Shown here piece after piece: positions 8,942 to 17,422 of a DNA stretch of 64,000 nt; the first letter of the stretch is position 1, and each line of letters starts with the position of its first letter. The stretch spans positions 1 through 64,000 of the forward strand of contig JAEDCX010000002.1 of the NCBI GenBank assembly GCA_016293925.1, read 5' to 3'. The stretch comes from Lachnospiraceae bacterium (GTDB lineage: Bacteria > Bacillota > Clostridia > Lachnospirales > Lachnospiraceae). The notes beneath the pieces were generated by a model. That model made no database searches, was not told the origin of the DNA, and was given only the letters and a program-made list of their open reading frames with translations. The translations under genes were made by a program, and so were the position numbers.

Positions 8942-9832
8942 TTACTGCTCCATTTCCTCATGATCTGCAACAATTGCCGTACCTACGCCGTGCTTGGTGA
9001 AGATTTCCAGCAAAAGAGTATGCGCAATACGTCCGTCCAGGATATGCACCCGGTTTACGCCTCCCCGGATCGCACTGGTGCAGTTGTTCAGTTTCGGCAG
9101 CATTCCACCCCCGATCCATCCGTCAGCAATCAGCTTATCCGCTTCCGTAGCAGTCAGTCTGGAGATAAAAGAGGACTTGTCGTTAATATCTTTGTACAGT
9201 CCCTCGATATCTGTCAGGAAAGCAAGTTTCTCTGCGCCCACCGCCTTGGCAATCGCACAGGCCGCATCATCTGCATTGATGTTATAGGTCCGGTACTCGT
9301 CATCCAGACCGATGGGAGCCACGATCGGCAGGAAATCCTTCTCCAGCATATCATGGATGATCTTCGGATTCACATCCGTAATCTCTCCCACGAAACCGAT
9401 ATCCTTCCCTTCGGAATATTTCTTCTGAACCTTCAGGAGTCCGCCGTCTTTGCCGCTGATACCGACTGCATTTACACCAAGTTCCTCCACCATGGTAACC
9501 AGACGCTTATTTACTTTGTTCAGCACCATCTCCGCAATCTCCATGGTATCGCTGTCAGTCACCCGGAGTCCGTTCACAAACCGGGGTTCCATACCGACCT
9601 TGTTAACCCAGCGGCTGATCTCTTTGCCGCCGCCGTGGACGATAATCGGCTTGAAACCAACCAGTTTCAGGAGGGTCACATCCTTGATCACATTCTTCTG
9701 CAGTTCCTCGTCTGCCATGGCACTTCCGCCGTATTTTACCACAATAATCTTACGGTTAAATTTCTGGATATATGGTAATGCCTCAATCAAAACGCCTGCC
9801 TTGGCAAGTACTTCATTCATCTCACTGTTCAT
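8942..9832 (-). CDS. argB: Acetylglutamate kinase ArgB
   Basis: Phosphorylates N-acetylglutamate, the second step of arginine synthesis and usually the feedback-regulated one in acetyl-cycling pathways. With ATG at 9832 (GGGAG 6 bases upstream) the protein has 296 residues, the usual ArgB length. The longer frame to 9877 would overlap argJ and lacks a ribosome site. Seen: VVKYGGSAM and IVHGGGKEI (phosphate-binding glycine loops), NINADDAA, and GGMLPKL near the C-terminus. An N-terminal helix ([19 protein letters not shown]) matches the extension seen in arginine-inhibited hexameric ArgB enzymes. That points to feedback control by inference. Confidence 0.96.
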   Translation of the reverse strand: MNSEMNEVLAKAGVLIEALPYIQKFNRKIIVVKYGGSAMADEELQKNVIKDVTLLKLVGFKPIIVHGGGKEISRWVNKVGMEPRFVNGLRVTDSDTMEIAEMVLNKVNKRLVTMVEELGVNAVGISGKDGGLLKVQKKYSEGKDIGFVGEITDVNPKIIHDMLEKDFLPIVAPIGLDDEYRTYNINADDAACAIAKAVGAEKLAFLTDIEGLYKDINDKSSFISRLTATEADKLIADGWIGGGMLPKLNNCTSAIRGGVNRVHILDGRIAHTLLLEIFTKHGVGTAIVADHEEMEQ

Positions 9833-9857
9833 ACGCTTCTCCCATCTGCGGTCACTC

Positions 9858-11084
9858 TTAGGAACGGTAATCCGCATTGATCTTCACATAATCGTAGGTC
9901 AGGTCGCAGCCCCATGCGGTTGCGCTGGCTGTTCCTTCTTTCATATCCGCAATCACGGTCACTTCCGGCTCGGATAATATCCTGGTTGCCTCTTCCTCAC
10001 TGTACTCTGCAGCAACCCCATCCTTGAAAATCAGGATCCTGCCGGCTGCACTCTCGAAGCTTAACTCGATTGCCTCCGGATCGAAAGTAGCACCCGAATA
10101 TCCCATGGCGCACAGAATTCTTCCCCAGTTTGCATCATGCCCGTAGATGGCAGCCTTGGTCAGACTGGAACAAATCACGGATTTGGCCAGTATCTTCGCT
10201 TCTTCTTTGGTTTTCGCGTGAATCACCCGGGTTGCGAAAAGAGCAGTTGCTCCCTCTCCGTCACCGGCCATCTTCTTGGCAAGGGTTTCATTGATATAAT
10301 GAAGTGCCTCGCAGAATGCATCATAGTCCGCACCCTCCGCATCGATTGGCGGATTCTCTGCCATACCGTTTGCCAGAATAAGCAGCGTGTCATTCGTAGA
10401 AGTATCCCCATCTACAGAAATCATATTGAAGGTATCCTGTACATCGGCACGAAGCGCCTTGGTCAGTAACTCCTTGCTGATAACCGCATCCGTTGTGATA
10501 AAGCCCAGCATGGTGCACATATTCGGATGAATCATACCGGACCCCTTGCACATGCCGCCGATTGTAACCGTTTTCCCTCCAATCTCAACTGTTACCGCTG
10601 CCTGTTTGGATATCGTATCCGTTGTCATAATCGCTTCAGCGGCCCGGTTGCCGGCTTCCAGACCTTCCTGCTTGGCGGCTACCAATAATTTGACGCCTTC
10701 CACCATCCTGTCGACCGGAAGCTGCATACCGATTACTCCGGTGGATGCAACGCACACACTGTCCACAGGAACGAGAAGCTCTGCTGCCACCGCCTCAGCG
10801 GTTTGCCTGCAGTACTCATATCCCTGTTTTCCGGTACATGCATTGGCGATCCCGGAGTTTACCACAACCGCCTGCGCATAGGGAGAATGCTCCGTAATCT
10901 CCCTATCCCAGATAACCGGTGCTGCTTTTACCAGATTGCTGGTAAAGGTTCCTGCGCATACACACGGCTTCCGGCTGTATACGAGTGCCATATCTTTCCT
11001 GTTCTTATATTTGATGCCGGCCTCCACGCCGGCTGCTTCAAAGCCCTTTGCTGCGGTAACACCGCCGTCAATTATCTGATACAT
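9858..11084 (-). CDS. argJ: Bifunctional glutamate/ornithine acetyltransferase ArgJ
   Basis: Moves the acetyl group from N-acetylornithine to glutamate, recycling acetyl in arginine synthesis; many members also use acetyl-CoA. The 408 residues are the expected length. Seen: GVTAAKGF at the N-terminus, [15 protein letters not shown], the self-cleavage site region [14 protein letters not shown], and a C-terminal NADYRS. The precursor splits before the catalytic threonine. Here the residue before it is Cys rather than the common Ala. ATG at 11084 has GGAGG 7 bases upstream. It is the second gene of the argR-type divergent unit, 30 bp after the GNAT gene, and 25 bp before argB. Confidence 0.95.
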   Translation of the reverse strand: MYQIIDGGVTAAKGFEAAGVEAGIKYKNRKDMALVYSRKPCVCAGTFTSNLVKAAPVIWDREITEHSPYAQAVVVNSGIANACTGKQGYEYCRQTAEAVAAELLVPVDSVCVASTGVIGMQLPVDRMVEGVKLLVAAKQEGLEAGNRAAEAIMTTDTISKQAAVTVEIGGKTVTIGGMCKGSGMIHPNMCTMLGFITTDAVISKELLTKALRADVQDTFNMISVDGDTSTNDTLLILANGMAENPPIDAEGADYDAFCEALHYINETLAKKMAGDGEGATALFATRVIHAKTKEEAKILAKSVICSSLTKAAIYGHDANWGRILCAMGYSGATFDPEAIELSFESAAGRILIFKDGVAAEYSEEEATRILSEPEVTVIADMKEGTASATAWGCDLTYDYVKINADYRS

Positions 11085-11114
11085 ATTCCTTCCTCCGTTT
11101 TCTCTTCGGTCTGT

Positions 11115-11558
11115 CTAGTCATTAAAATGAATAATGTTTGCATCATTCAATACAAAATCATAATAGTTCAGATCTTCTCTTTTCGTCCAGCCGATGCATC
11201 TCCAGAATGCATTCCCGATGTCATTCACCGTAAATGCAATCAGCGAAACCTTATTGATTCCTTCCTCCTGCAGCCGTCTCATACAGAACGTAACCATCTC
11301 CTTGCCAATTCCCCGCAGACGATACGCCGGATCAACACATACATGGTACAGGCATCCACGTCTTCCGTCGTGTCCGCACAGAATGGCTCCCACGATCTTC
11401 CCGTCTTCCACAGCTACCACACTGATTCCGGGATTCCGTTTCAGGAAACGTTCCACTCCCTCCCGGCTGTCATCCATGCTTCGGATCGCAAATCCTTTGA
11501 TTGTCATCCACAGCGCACGTACCTGTTCGTAATCCTCCACCTCCATTGCCCTTATCAC
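11115..11558 (-). CDS. GNAT-family N-acetyltransferase
   Basis: A small acetyltransferase of the GNAT fold (about 147 residues). Seen: the acetyl-CoA loop motif YRLRGIGKE after the strand CLYHVCVDP, then a C-terminal aromatic region. I prefer GTG at 11558 because AGGAGG lies exactly 7 bases upstream. The ATG at 11588 adds ten residues and has a weaker AAGG. It is the promoter-proximal gene of the argJ-argB-argD unit. This context makes N-acetylglutamate synthase activity conceivable, but sequence alone does not show the substrate, so I give no symbol. Confidence 0.85.
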   Translation of the reverse strand: MIRAMEVEDYEQVRALWMTIKGFAIRSMDDSREGVERFLKRNPGISVVAVEDGKIVGAILCGHDGRRGCLYHVCVDPAYRLRGIGKEMVTFCMRRLQEEGINKVSLIAFTVNDIGNAFWRCIGWTKREDLNYYDFVLNDANIIHFND

Positions 11559-11719
11559 GGTGGTTCCTCCTATTCTCTCATCATGCATGCCTACCTTTTA
11601 TAATAACGCAAACAGAATGATATCACAACTTTTATTTTACAACCGGGAACACAGTGGCAGTTATGAACCTTTCCTTTTTGGCACCCGCCTCATTCCGCTG
11701 CCGTTACCGATATTGTATG

Positions 11720-11748
11720 ATTATACAGTCGTTGCGAATAATATGCAA
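11720..11748 (-). promoter_or_regulatory. Promoter of the GNAT-argJ-argB-argD unit
   Basis: On the minus strand TTGCAT (11743-11748) and TATAAT (11720-11725) are separated by exactly 17 bases. This near-consensus promoter overlaps an ArgR-like site. Confidence 0.75.
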
Positions 11749-11810
11749 TAGTTTTTTTTATTATATGCATCATATTCATTATTTTTTATAGTTTTATGCA
11801 TAAATTTGCA
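11731..11810. promoter_or_regulatory. Cluster of ArgR/AhrC operator-like palindromes
   Basis: Three AT-rich imperfect palindromes resemble the ARG box (TGnAT-wwww-ATnCA). They lie at 11732-11748 (TTGCGAATAATATGCAA), about 11765-11777 (TGCATCATATTCA) and 11796-11809 (TGCATAAATTTGCA, the best match). The first covers the minus promoter and the last abuts the argG -35. Multiple boxes are usual for hexameric ArgR. Recognition by ArgR is inferred. Confidence 0.6.
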
Positions 11811-11811
11811 G

Positions 11812-11840
11812 TTGCATTCTGTGTAAGAATGTTGTATATT
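11812..11840 (+). promoter_or_regulatory. Promoter of argG
   Basis: TTGCAT (11812-11817) and TATATT (11835-11840) have a 17-base spacer. The leader to argG is about 60 bases. Confidence 0.75.
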
Positions 11841-11906
11841 ATTCACAGGCAGTATCCGGGAGTCCTTTCGGATACGACAACAACATTACAAAAGGAGTTT
11901 ATCAAT

Positions 11907-13124
11907 ATGAAAGAAAAAGTTATTCTGGCGTATTCCGGTGGTCTTGATACCACGGCAATCATTCCCTGGTTGAAAGAGAATTTCGACTACGAAGTCATCT
12001 GCGTCTGCGTTGACTGCGGACAGGGAAACGAACTGGACGGTCTGGAAGAGAGAGCAAAATACTGCGGCGCAGAGAAATTATACATCGAAGATGTGACCGA
12101 CGAGTTCTGTGATGAGTATATTGTTCCCTGCGTACAGGCGCATGCCGTTTACGAGAACAAGTACCTGCTGGGAACCAGCATGGCAAGACCCGTGATCGCA
12201 AAACGTCTGGTTGAGATCGCAAGAAAGGAAGGGGCTACGGCAATCTGTCACGGTGCAACCGGTAAGGGAAATGATCAGATTCGTTTTGAGCTTGGTATCA
12301 AGGCACTTGCTCCCGATCTGAAGATCATCGCCGCATGGAGAAATGAGAAATGGACTCTGGACTCCCGTGAGTCAGAGATCGAGTACTGCAAACAGCATGG
12401 CATCGAGCTTCCGTTCTCTGCTGACAACAGCTACAGCCGTGATCGTAACCTCTGGCACATCAGCCACGAGGGTCTGGAATTAGAGGATCCTGCCAACGAG
12501 CCCAACTATGACCATCTTCTGGTTCTCGGTACAACCCCTGAGAAAGCGCCGGAGGAAGGTGAATATGTTACCATGACCTTTGAAAAGGGTGTTCCCACCA
12601 GCGTCAACGGCAAGAAGATGAAGGTATCCGATATCATCCGGGAACTGAACGTTCTGGGCGGCAAGCACGGTATCGGTATTGTTGACATCGTTGAGAACCG
12701 TGTTGTCGGCATGAAATCCCGCGGCGTATATGAGACTCCCGGCGGAACCATTCTGTACGAGGCGCATCAGCAGTTGGAAGAACTCATTCTGGATCGTGAT
12801 ACATATCGTGAAAAAGAAGAGATGGGAAATAAACTTGCTCAGATCGTATACGAAGGAAAATGGTTCACCCCGCTTCGTGAGGCAACCCAGGCGTTCATCG
12901 AATCCACCCAGAAATATGTAACGGGCGAGGTAAAATTCAAACTGTACAAGGGCAACATCATCAAGGCAGGCACTACAAGCCCCTACTCTTTGTACAATGA
13001 ATCCATTGCTTCCTTCACGACAGGCGATCTGTACGATCATCATGATGCAGAGGGCTTCATCAATCTGTTCGGTCTGTCCTGCAAGGTTCGCGCCATGAAG
13101 CTTCAGGAAGTGGAAAACAAATAA
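11907..13124 (+). CDS. argG: Argininosuccinate synthase ArgG
   Basis: Joins citrulline and aspartate with ATP to give argininosuccinate, the penultimate arginine step. With ATG at 11907 (AAGGAG 9 bases upstream) it has 405 residues, the normal length. Seen: the ATP-pyrophosphatase loop [11 protein letters not shown] at residues 7-17, [14 protein letters not shown], and [14 protein letters not shown]. The upstream part of the open frame overlaps the promoter and is not coding. Its codon use looks like that of a well-expressed gene (many AAG/GAG and CGT codons). argH, argC and argF are not in the window. A DUF1294 gene follows after 15 bp. Confidence 0.97.
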   Translation: MKEKVILAYSGGLDTTAIIPWLKENFDYEVICVCVDCGQGNELDGLEERAKYCGAEKLYIEDVTDEFCDEYIVPCVQAHAVYENKYLLGTSMARPVIAKRLVEIARKEGATAICHGATGKGNDQIRFELGIKALAPDLKIIAAWRNEKWTLDSRESEIEYCKQHGIELPFSADNSYSRDRNLWHISHEGLELEDPANEPNYDHLLVLGTTPEKAPEEGEYVTMTFEKGVPTSVNGKKMKVSDIIRELNVLGGKHGIGIVDIVENRVVGMKSRGVYETPGGTILYEAHQQLEELILDRDTYREKEEMGNKLAQIVYEGKWFTPLREATQAFIESTQKYVTGEVKFKLYKGNIIKAGTTSPYSLYNESIASFTTGDLYDHHDAEGFINLFGLSCKVRAMKLQEVENK

Positions 13125-13139
13125 AAAGAGGGAACCATA

Positions 13140-13433
13140 TTGAATACTGTTGTTAAGATCATTGTTATCTATCTGATCCTTATGACACTGGCAGGGTTTT
13201 TCAGTATGGGAATCGATAAGCGTAGAGCAATCCGGCATGCATACCGCATACCGGAGGCTACGCTTTTTCTGATTGCCGCATTGGGCGGAAGCCTCGGTTC
13301 CATCCTGGGAATGCGGCACTTCCGCCACAAAACCAGACACCGGAAGTTTGTGTGGGGTATGCCCGGGATTTTGATTCTCCAGATCATATTGGGAACCGCT
13401 CTCGGCATTGCCTTACGAAAATACTTTTTCTGA
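13140..13433 (+). CDS. DUF1294 family small membrane protein
   Basis: A 97-residue integral membrane protein with two to three helices (about 5-25, 41-60 and 75-92). The family signature MGIDKRRA...RIPEATLFLIAALGGS matches DUF1294 proteins, whose function is unknown. I use the TTG at 13140, which has GAGGG 7 bases upstream; no ATG gives the conserved N-terminus. It lies 15 bp after argG and 18 bp before the LytTR gene, so all three may be co-transcribed. Confidence 0.85.
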   Translation: MNTVVKIIVIYLILMTLAGFFSMGIDKRRAIRHAYRIPEATLFLIAALGGSLGSILGMRHFRHKTRHRKFVWGMPGILILQIILGTALGIALRKYFF

Positions 13434-13451
13434 TACAGGGGGTAATCGGCT

Positions 13452-14180
13452 ATGCATATCGCTGTATGTGATGACAATATTGCAGACCGCAAACAAACAG
13501 AACGTCTTCTCTCTCGGGAGATCGACATGCGCAAAAACAATGCAAACCCAATTTATGTAGATTCCTTTGGCAGTGCGGAATCTCTGCTGCATTCGCCGAT
13601 GCGTTATGATATTTTCTATCTGGATTATCACTCCAACGGCCGGAATTCCTATGAGATTGCAGCAAGTCTCCGGGAACTCGGTGTCATTGCACCGATCTGG
13701 ATCTGTGGGCAGGAGGAATCGGAAATCGGGGAACAGATTACCTGTCTCGGTCTGGAGCATACCTATCCGCTTGCCAAACCCATCCTGAAAGCGCGCCTGT
13801 CCGAAACGATAGACATCGCCAGATCTCTGCGGACACAGATTCTTCCCCCCGTGGAGATCCGGGGGCTGGAGGAAACCTTTTATCTGAAAGAAGAGGAGAT
13901 TGCATATATTCATTGCACGGAGCACCAGATTGAACTGCATCGTATGAACGGCGACATTGATTTCATCAACGGTGTCCAGGAAGAAGCCTTTCATTCTCTG
14001 GAGAATCATCCTCTTTTCCTGTTTCTCGGCAAGCACTACATTCTGAACATGCGATATGTAGAGGAGGTTCATCTGAGCCGCGTGAATATGCAGAACGGAG
14101 AATCCTTCCTGGTTTCTCTCCGGTCCGCATCCGGTATCCGGAAAATAAAAGAGGAATTGAAAAGGACCGGGCTTCTCTAA
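13452..14180 (+). CDS. LytTR-family response regulator
   Basis: A 242-residue regulator with an N-terminal receiver domain and a C-terminal LytTR DNA-binding domain (about 140-240). Seen: early acidic residues CDDN, a likely phospho-acceptor in FYLDYH, a KP pair in the PLAKPI segment, then LytTR strands ending in the pattern RSASGIRKIKEEL. No AgrC/LytS-type histidine kinase lies nearby, so it is an orphan here. GGGGG sits about 8 bases before ATG 13452. LytTR regulators commonly control quorum sensing, bacteriocin or cell-wall genes, but no target is evident. Confidence 0.88.
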   Translation: MHIAVCDDNIADRKQTERLLSREIDMRKNNANPIYVDSFGSAESLLHSPMRYDIFYLDYHSNGRNSYEIAASLRELGVIAPIWICGQEESEIGEQITCLGLEHTYPLAKPILKARLSETIDIARSLRTQILPPVEIRGLEETFYLKEEEIAYIHCTEHQIELHRMNGDIDFINGVQEEAFHSLENHPLFLFLGKHYILNMRYVEEVHLSRVNMQNGESFLVSLRSASGIRKIKEELKRTGLL

Positions 14181-14188
14181 GCCCGGTC
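14165..14188 (+). terminator. Terminator-like hairpin overlapping the LytTR stop codon
   Basis: GACCGGGCTT pairs with AAGCCCGGTC around a 4-base loop. The stop codon sits in the loop/stem. The tail (TCTGTATAT) is only partly T-rich, so termination is likely but not strong. Confidence 0.6.
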
Positions 14189-14308
14189 TCTGTATATCAG
14201 TTTATTCTTCCGAATCTGCGCGTTCTGTACACTTCTGTTGCTTCTCTATGCCTCTTTTCTTACGGTTGAATGCCCACAAGACAATATCGCCGACCAGTCC
14301 CAGTCCGA

Positions 14309-15151
14309 CTAGATTGTTACGATCACTCCGCCTTCATTGGCATACATCGTACTGATTCCGGACGTATCCAGAATCATCACCTCCCGGATCGTCGGAAGTG
14401 CTTCCTGCACAAGTTCTTTCACATACTCAGCACGATCCCTTGCATGTACCTGATTGATCACAATTCTCTTTTTCTCCGGTTCCGTACATTCCTTTACCAG
14501 GATATCCACCATCTTCTTCAATGCCTTTTTCACACCGATTGCCTGCGACAGCTGGATGATCTCTCCCGTATCCGCCCCCATAACCGGTTTAATATTCAGT
14601 GTGGAAGCCACCAGGGATTTCACGCCGGTCAGTCGTCCGTTTTTCCGGAGGGTATCCAGATTATCCAGCACGAAATACGTATTCATACTGTCACGGAACC
14701 TGGTCAGTTCCTCACAGACTTCTTCAAAGGCAAGTCCCTGTTCACACAGTTCCATGATTTTCATGGCGATCTGTGTTTCCCCGCCAGCTGCAGACTGGGA
14801 ATCGATCACGAAGATATTCTTCTCCTCATCCACTTCTTCATGGAACAGATCCCGTCCCAGACAGGCACTGTTATAACTGCCGCTCAATTTACCGGACAGC
14901 GTAATCACATATACATCCTCTTCCGCAACCCGGTACGCATCCATATAGCTGTCCGGAGACGGGCAGGAAGACTTCGGGCAGGTCTTGGATTCCGCGATTC
15001 TGCGAATCAGGTCTTCTCTGTCAAGGGTCGCATCGTCCACAATCCGGTATCCGCCAACTTCTATCTCCAACGGCACGCTGGTAAAGCGTTTGTCCCCTGC
15101 ATATCTCTCCGGAATCTCACCGCAGCTGTCCATAATAATCTTATAACTCAT
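14309..15151 (-). CDS. DegV family fatty-acid-binding protein
   Basis: A 280-residue DegV-fold protein. Family members bind fatty acids, and some (FakB) present them to the kinase FakA for membrane lipid synthesis. Seen: the opening YKIIMDSCGE(I/L)P, TLSGKLSGSYNSA in the ligand-binding region, FVLDNLDTLRKNGRL, and KPVMGADTGEI. Many Firmicutes carry several paralogues, and no FakA is nearby, so the exact lipid role is inferred. It is a single gene flanked by a convergent LytTR gene and a divergent DUF5721 gene. It ends with GGVIVTI, shorter than FakB proteins that end in a GPG loop. Confidence 0.92.
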   Translation of the reverse strand: MSYKIIMDSCGEIPERYAGDKRFTSVPLEIEVGGYRIVDDATLDREDLIRRIAESKTCPKSSCPSPDSYMDAYRVAEEDVYVITLSGKLSGSYNSACLGRDLFHEEVDEEKNIFVIDSQSAAGGETQIAMKIMELCEQGLAFEEVCEELTRFRDSMNTYFVLDNLDTLRKNGRLTGVKSLVASTLNIKPVMGADTGEIIQLSQAIGVKKALKKMVDILVKECTEPEKKRIVINQVHARDRAEYVKELVQEALPTIREVMILDTSGISTMYANEGGVIVTI

Positions 15152-15399
15152 ATCTGTATTCTTTCCTTAACTGTTTTCTGTTTCTCTGTCATGTAGTTTT
15201 CATTACTACATCATACTATCATTCCATCTATTTATTGTAAAGATCAAAATCGGTATTTCCAAAGGATTTCATGCTTTTTTAATATTTTGGCATTATCCTG
15301 CCTTCCTATACCATGCCCCTTTCGGGATTATGCTTTCCGCGAGACCTATGTGTCTCAGACAATTCTGAAAAGGGAGTATACATTTTGTAAAAATCACTA

Positions 15400-15405
15400 T
15401 ATAAT
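15400..15405 (+). promoter_or_regulatory. Possible -10 element for the DUF5721/DUF1846 pair
   Basis: TATAAT at 15400-15405 lies 30 bases before the start codon. No good -35 lies at the right distance. The rest of the 283-bp gap 15152-15434 shows only a short GAGAC/GTCTC hairpin near 15340. Confidence 0.35.
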
Positions 15406-15434
15406 GTTGTTAGTTATGCAGAAAGGAATATTCT

Positions 15435-15938
15435 ATGGAGCTGTTTGAGATCCGGTGCAACCGGCAATTCATGAAGGATTTGCTGATCGGACAGACGTTT
15501 GATCAATTCTTGCTGGAAGAAGCCGACATCAGTACGTTTAATCATTTCATGATCGACGGACATATTCTTCCTGCCTTTTATGAACAGGATACCGCTCCCG
15601 CAGAGGAATTCTCCACCTGGGATAAGATTCGTCCGGTCTGTTTCTCCCTGATCAGGGGCAAACGGCTACCGCTGCATTTTAAACTGGTGCTGCATGCACC
15701 GGAATCGATTGTGCAGCAGATTCTCTCAGATGAACAGTGTACGCTGGCTCCGGAATATTTAAAGGCACTGGTTCTCACCGTTCGATTTAACGGCAGTTCC
15801 ACGGTCTGCGTTACAGCAACCTCCATGCACACTTTCCTGCCGGATAAGAGCGCCGAACAGCTCTGGGACCGCTATATTGCGACTTTTCTTGCAGACTATA
15901 CAACAGATACAGAAACATACGGAGATCAGGAATCATGA
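15435..15938 (+). CDS. DUF5721-like conserved protein
   Basis: A 167-residue cytoplasmic protein without signal or membrane segment. From memory its pattern (FMKDLL...TFDQFLLEEADISTFNHFMIDGHI) matches DUF5721, a Lachnospiraceae-enriched family of unknown function. AAAGGA lies 7 bases before ATG 15435. It overlaps the next gene by 4 bp (ATGA), which implies translational coupling to the DUF1846 protein. The function cannot be inferred. Confidence 0.8.
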   Translation: MELFEIRCNRQFMKDLLIGQTFDQFLLEEADISTFNHFMIDGHILPAFYEQDTAPAEEFSTWDKIRPVCFSLIRGKRLPLHFKLVLHAPESIVQQILSDEQCTLAPEYLKALVLTVRFNGSSTVCVTATSMHTFLPDKSAEQLWDRYIATFLADYTTDTETYGDQES

Positions 15939-17422
15939 AAAAAGGATTTGATAACAATCAATATTTGACCATTCAGTCCGAACACATCAGAAAGCGCATT
16001 GCCCAGTTCGACAACAAATTATATCTGGAATTCGGCGGTAAGCTGTTTGACGATTACCACGCTTCCAGAGTGCTTCCCGGTTTTGAGCCGGACAGTAAAC
16101 TGAAGATGCTGATGCAGTTAAAAGATCAGGCGGAGATCGTGATTGTAATCAGTGCGAGTGCCATCGCAAACAATAAAATGCGGGGTGACCTGGGGATCTC
16201 CTACGATGCGGATGTTCTGCGCCTGATTGATTCTTTCCAGGGATGCGGTCTGTATGTGGGCAGCGTCGTTGTCACACAATATAGCGGACAGGCTGCGGCA
16301 GATCATTTCCGCCAGCGTTTATCCGAACTGGGAATTCGGTCCTATCTCCACTATGTGATTGAAGGATATCCAAGCAATGTGGAGCACATCATCAGCGAGG
16401 AAGGATACGGCAGGAATGACTATATCGAAACCTCCCGCCCCCTGGTCGTCATCACTGCCCCCGGTCCCGGAAGCGGCAAGATGGCAACCTGTCTCTCCCA
16501 GCTCTATCACGAGCACAAGCATGGTGTAAAGGCAGGATATGCCAAATTCGAGACCTTCCCGATCTGGAATCTGCCTCTGAAACACCCGGTTAACATCGCC
16601 TATGAGGCGGCCACAGCGGATCTGAACGATGTAAACATGATCGATCCGTTCCATCTGGAAGCCTACGGTAAGACGACCGTCAATTATAACCGCGACATTG
16701 AGATTTTCCCGGTTCTGGATGTCATGTTCAAGAAGATCAGCGGTGAGAATCCGTATAAATCTCCCACCGATATGGGCGTTAACATGGCAGGCTTCTGCAT
16801 CTTTGATGACGACGCCTGTTGTGAGGCTTCCCGTCAGGAGATCATCCGCCGGTATTACCAGGGCGAATGCGACGTGAAACGGGGACGCGGTTCCAAAGAA
16901 ACCCTGGGAAAGCTACAGCTTCTCATGCAGCAGGCAGGTCTGACAACCGAGGATCGCCCGGTAGTCGCTGCTTCCCTTGCCAAGGAAAGAGAGACCGGCG
17001 ATCTTCCCGCCGCAGCCATTGAACTGCCGGATGGGACTATGGTAACCGGCAAAACCTCCGATCTGTTAGGTGCCTCTGCGGCTGTGATTCTGAATGCCTT
17101 GAAGACCCTTGCCGGAATCGACCACGAAACGGATATCATCCGCCCGGAAGCCATTCTTCCGATCCAGAATCTGAAAACAGAGTATCTGAAGAGTAAGAAT
17201 CCCCGGCTCCATACCGATGAAGTCCTGATTGCATTGTCATTAAGTTCCATTACGGATGAGAATGCAAAAAGAGCAATGGATTGCATTCCATTGCTCCGCA
17301 ACTGCGAAGTTCATTCCTCCGTTCTGCTTGCTGCCGTGGATGAGCGGACCTTTAAGAAGCTTGGTCTCCACCTGACGAGCGAGCCGAAGTATGAAACAAA
17401 CAAGAAATTCCATGTAAACTAA
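15935..17422 (+). CDS. DUF1846 family protein
   Basis: A 495-residue protein of the DUF1846 family, which is widespread in Firmicutes and structurally known but without an assigned reaction. Seen: KLYLEFGGKLFDDYHASRVLPGF near the N-terminus, the glycine-rich ITAPGPGSGKMATC that looks like a nucleotide-binding loop, and a C-terminal region rich in EAILPIQNLKTEYL. The length is normal. It is coupled by ATGA overlap to the DUF5721-like gene. Its last 71 bp are read in antisense by the convergent acyltransferase gene. Confidence 0.93.
   Translation: MKKGFDNNQYLTIQSEHIRKRIAQFDNKLYLEFGGKLFDDYHASRVLPGFEPDSKLKMLMQLKDQAEIVIVISASAIANNKMRGDLGISYDADVLRLIDSFQGCGLYVGSVVVTQYSGQAAADHFRQRLSELGIRSYLHYVIEGYPSNVEHIISEEGYGRNDYIETSRPLVVITAPGPGSGKMATCLSQLYHEHKHGVKAGYAKFETFPIWNLPLKHPVNIAYEAATADLNDVNMIDPFHLEAYGKTTVNYNRDIEIFPVLDVMFKKISGENPYKSPTDMGVNMAGFCIFDDDACCEASRQEIIRRYYQGECDVKRGRGSKETLGKLQLLMQQAGLTTEDRPVVAASLAKERETGDLPAAAIELPDGTMVTGKTSDLLGASAAVILNALKTLAGIDHETDIIRPEAILPIQNLKTEYLKSKNPRLHTDEVLIALSLSSITDENAKRAMDCIPLLRNCEVHSSVLLAAVDERTFKKLGLHLTSEPKYETNKKFHVN

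Larger units (their letters stand above)
11559..11906. promoter_or_regulatory. Divergent arginine promoter region
   Basis: A 348-bp AT-rich gap between the GNAT/argJ unit and argG. It holds two divergent sigma-A-type promoters and ArgR-like palindromes, listed separately. The part at 11620-11700 shows no feature that I recognise. Confidence 0.7.
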
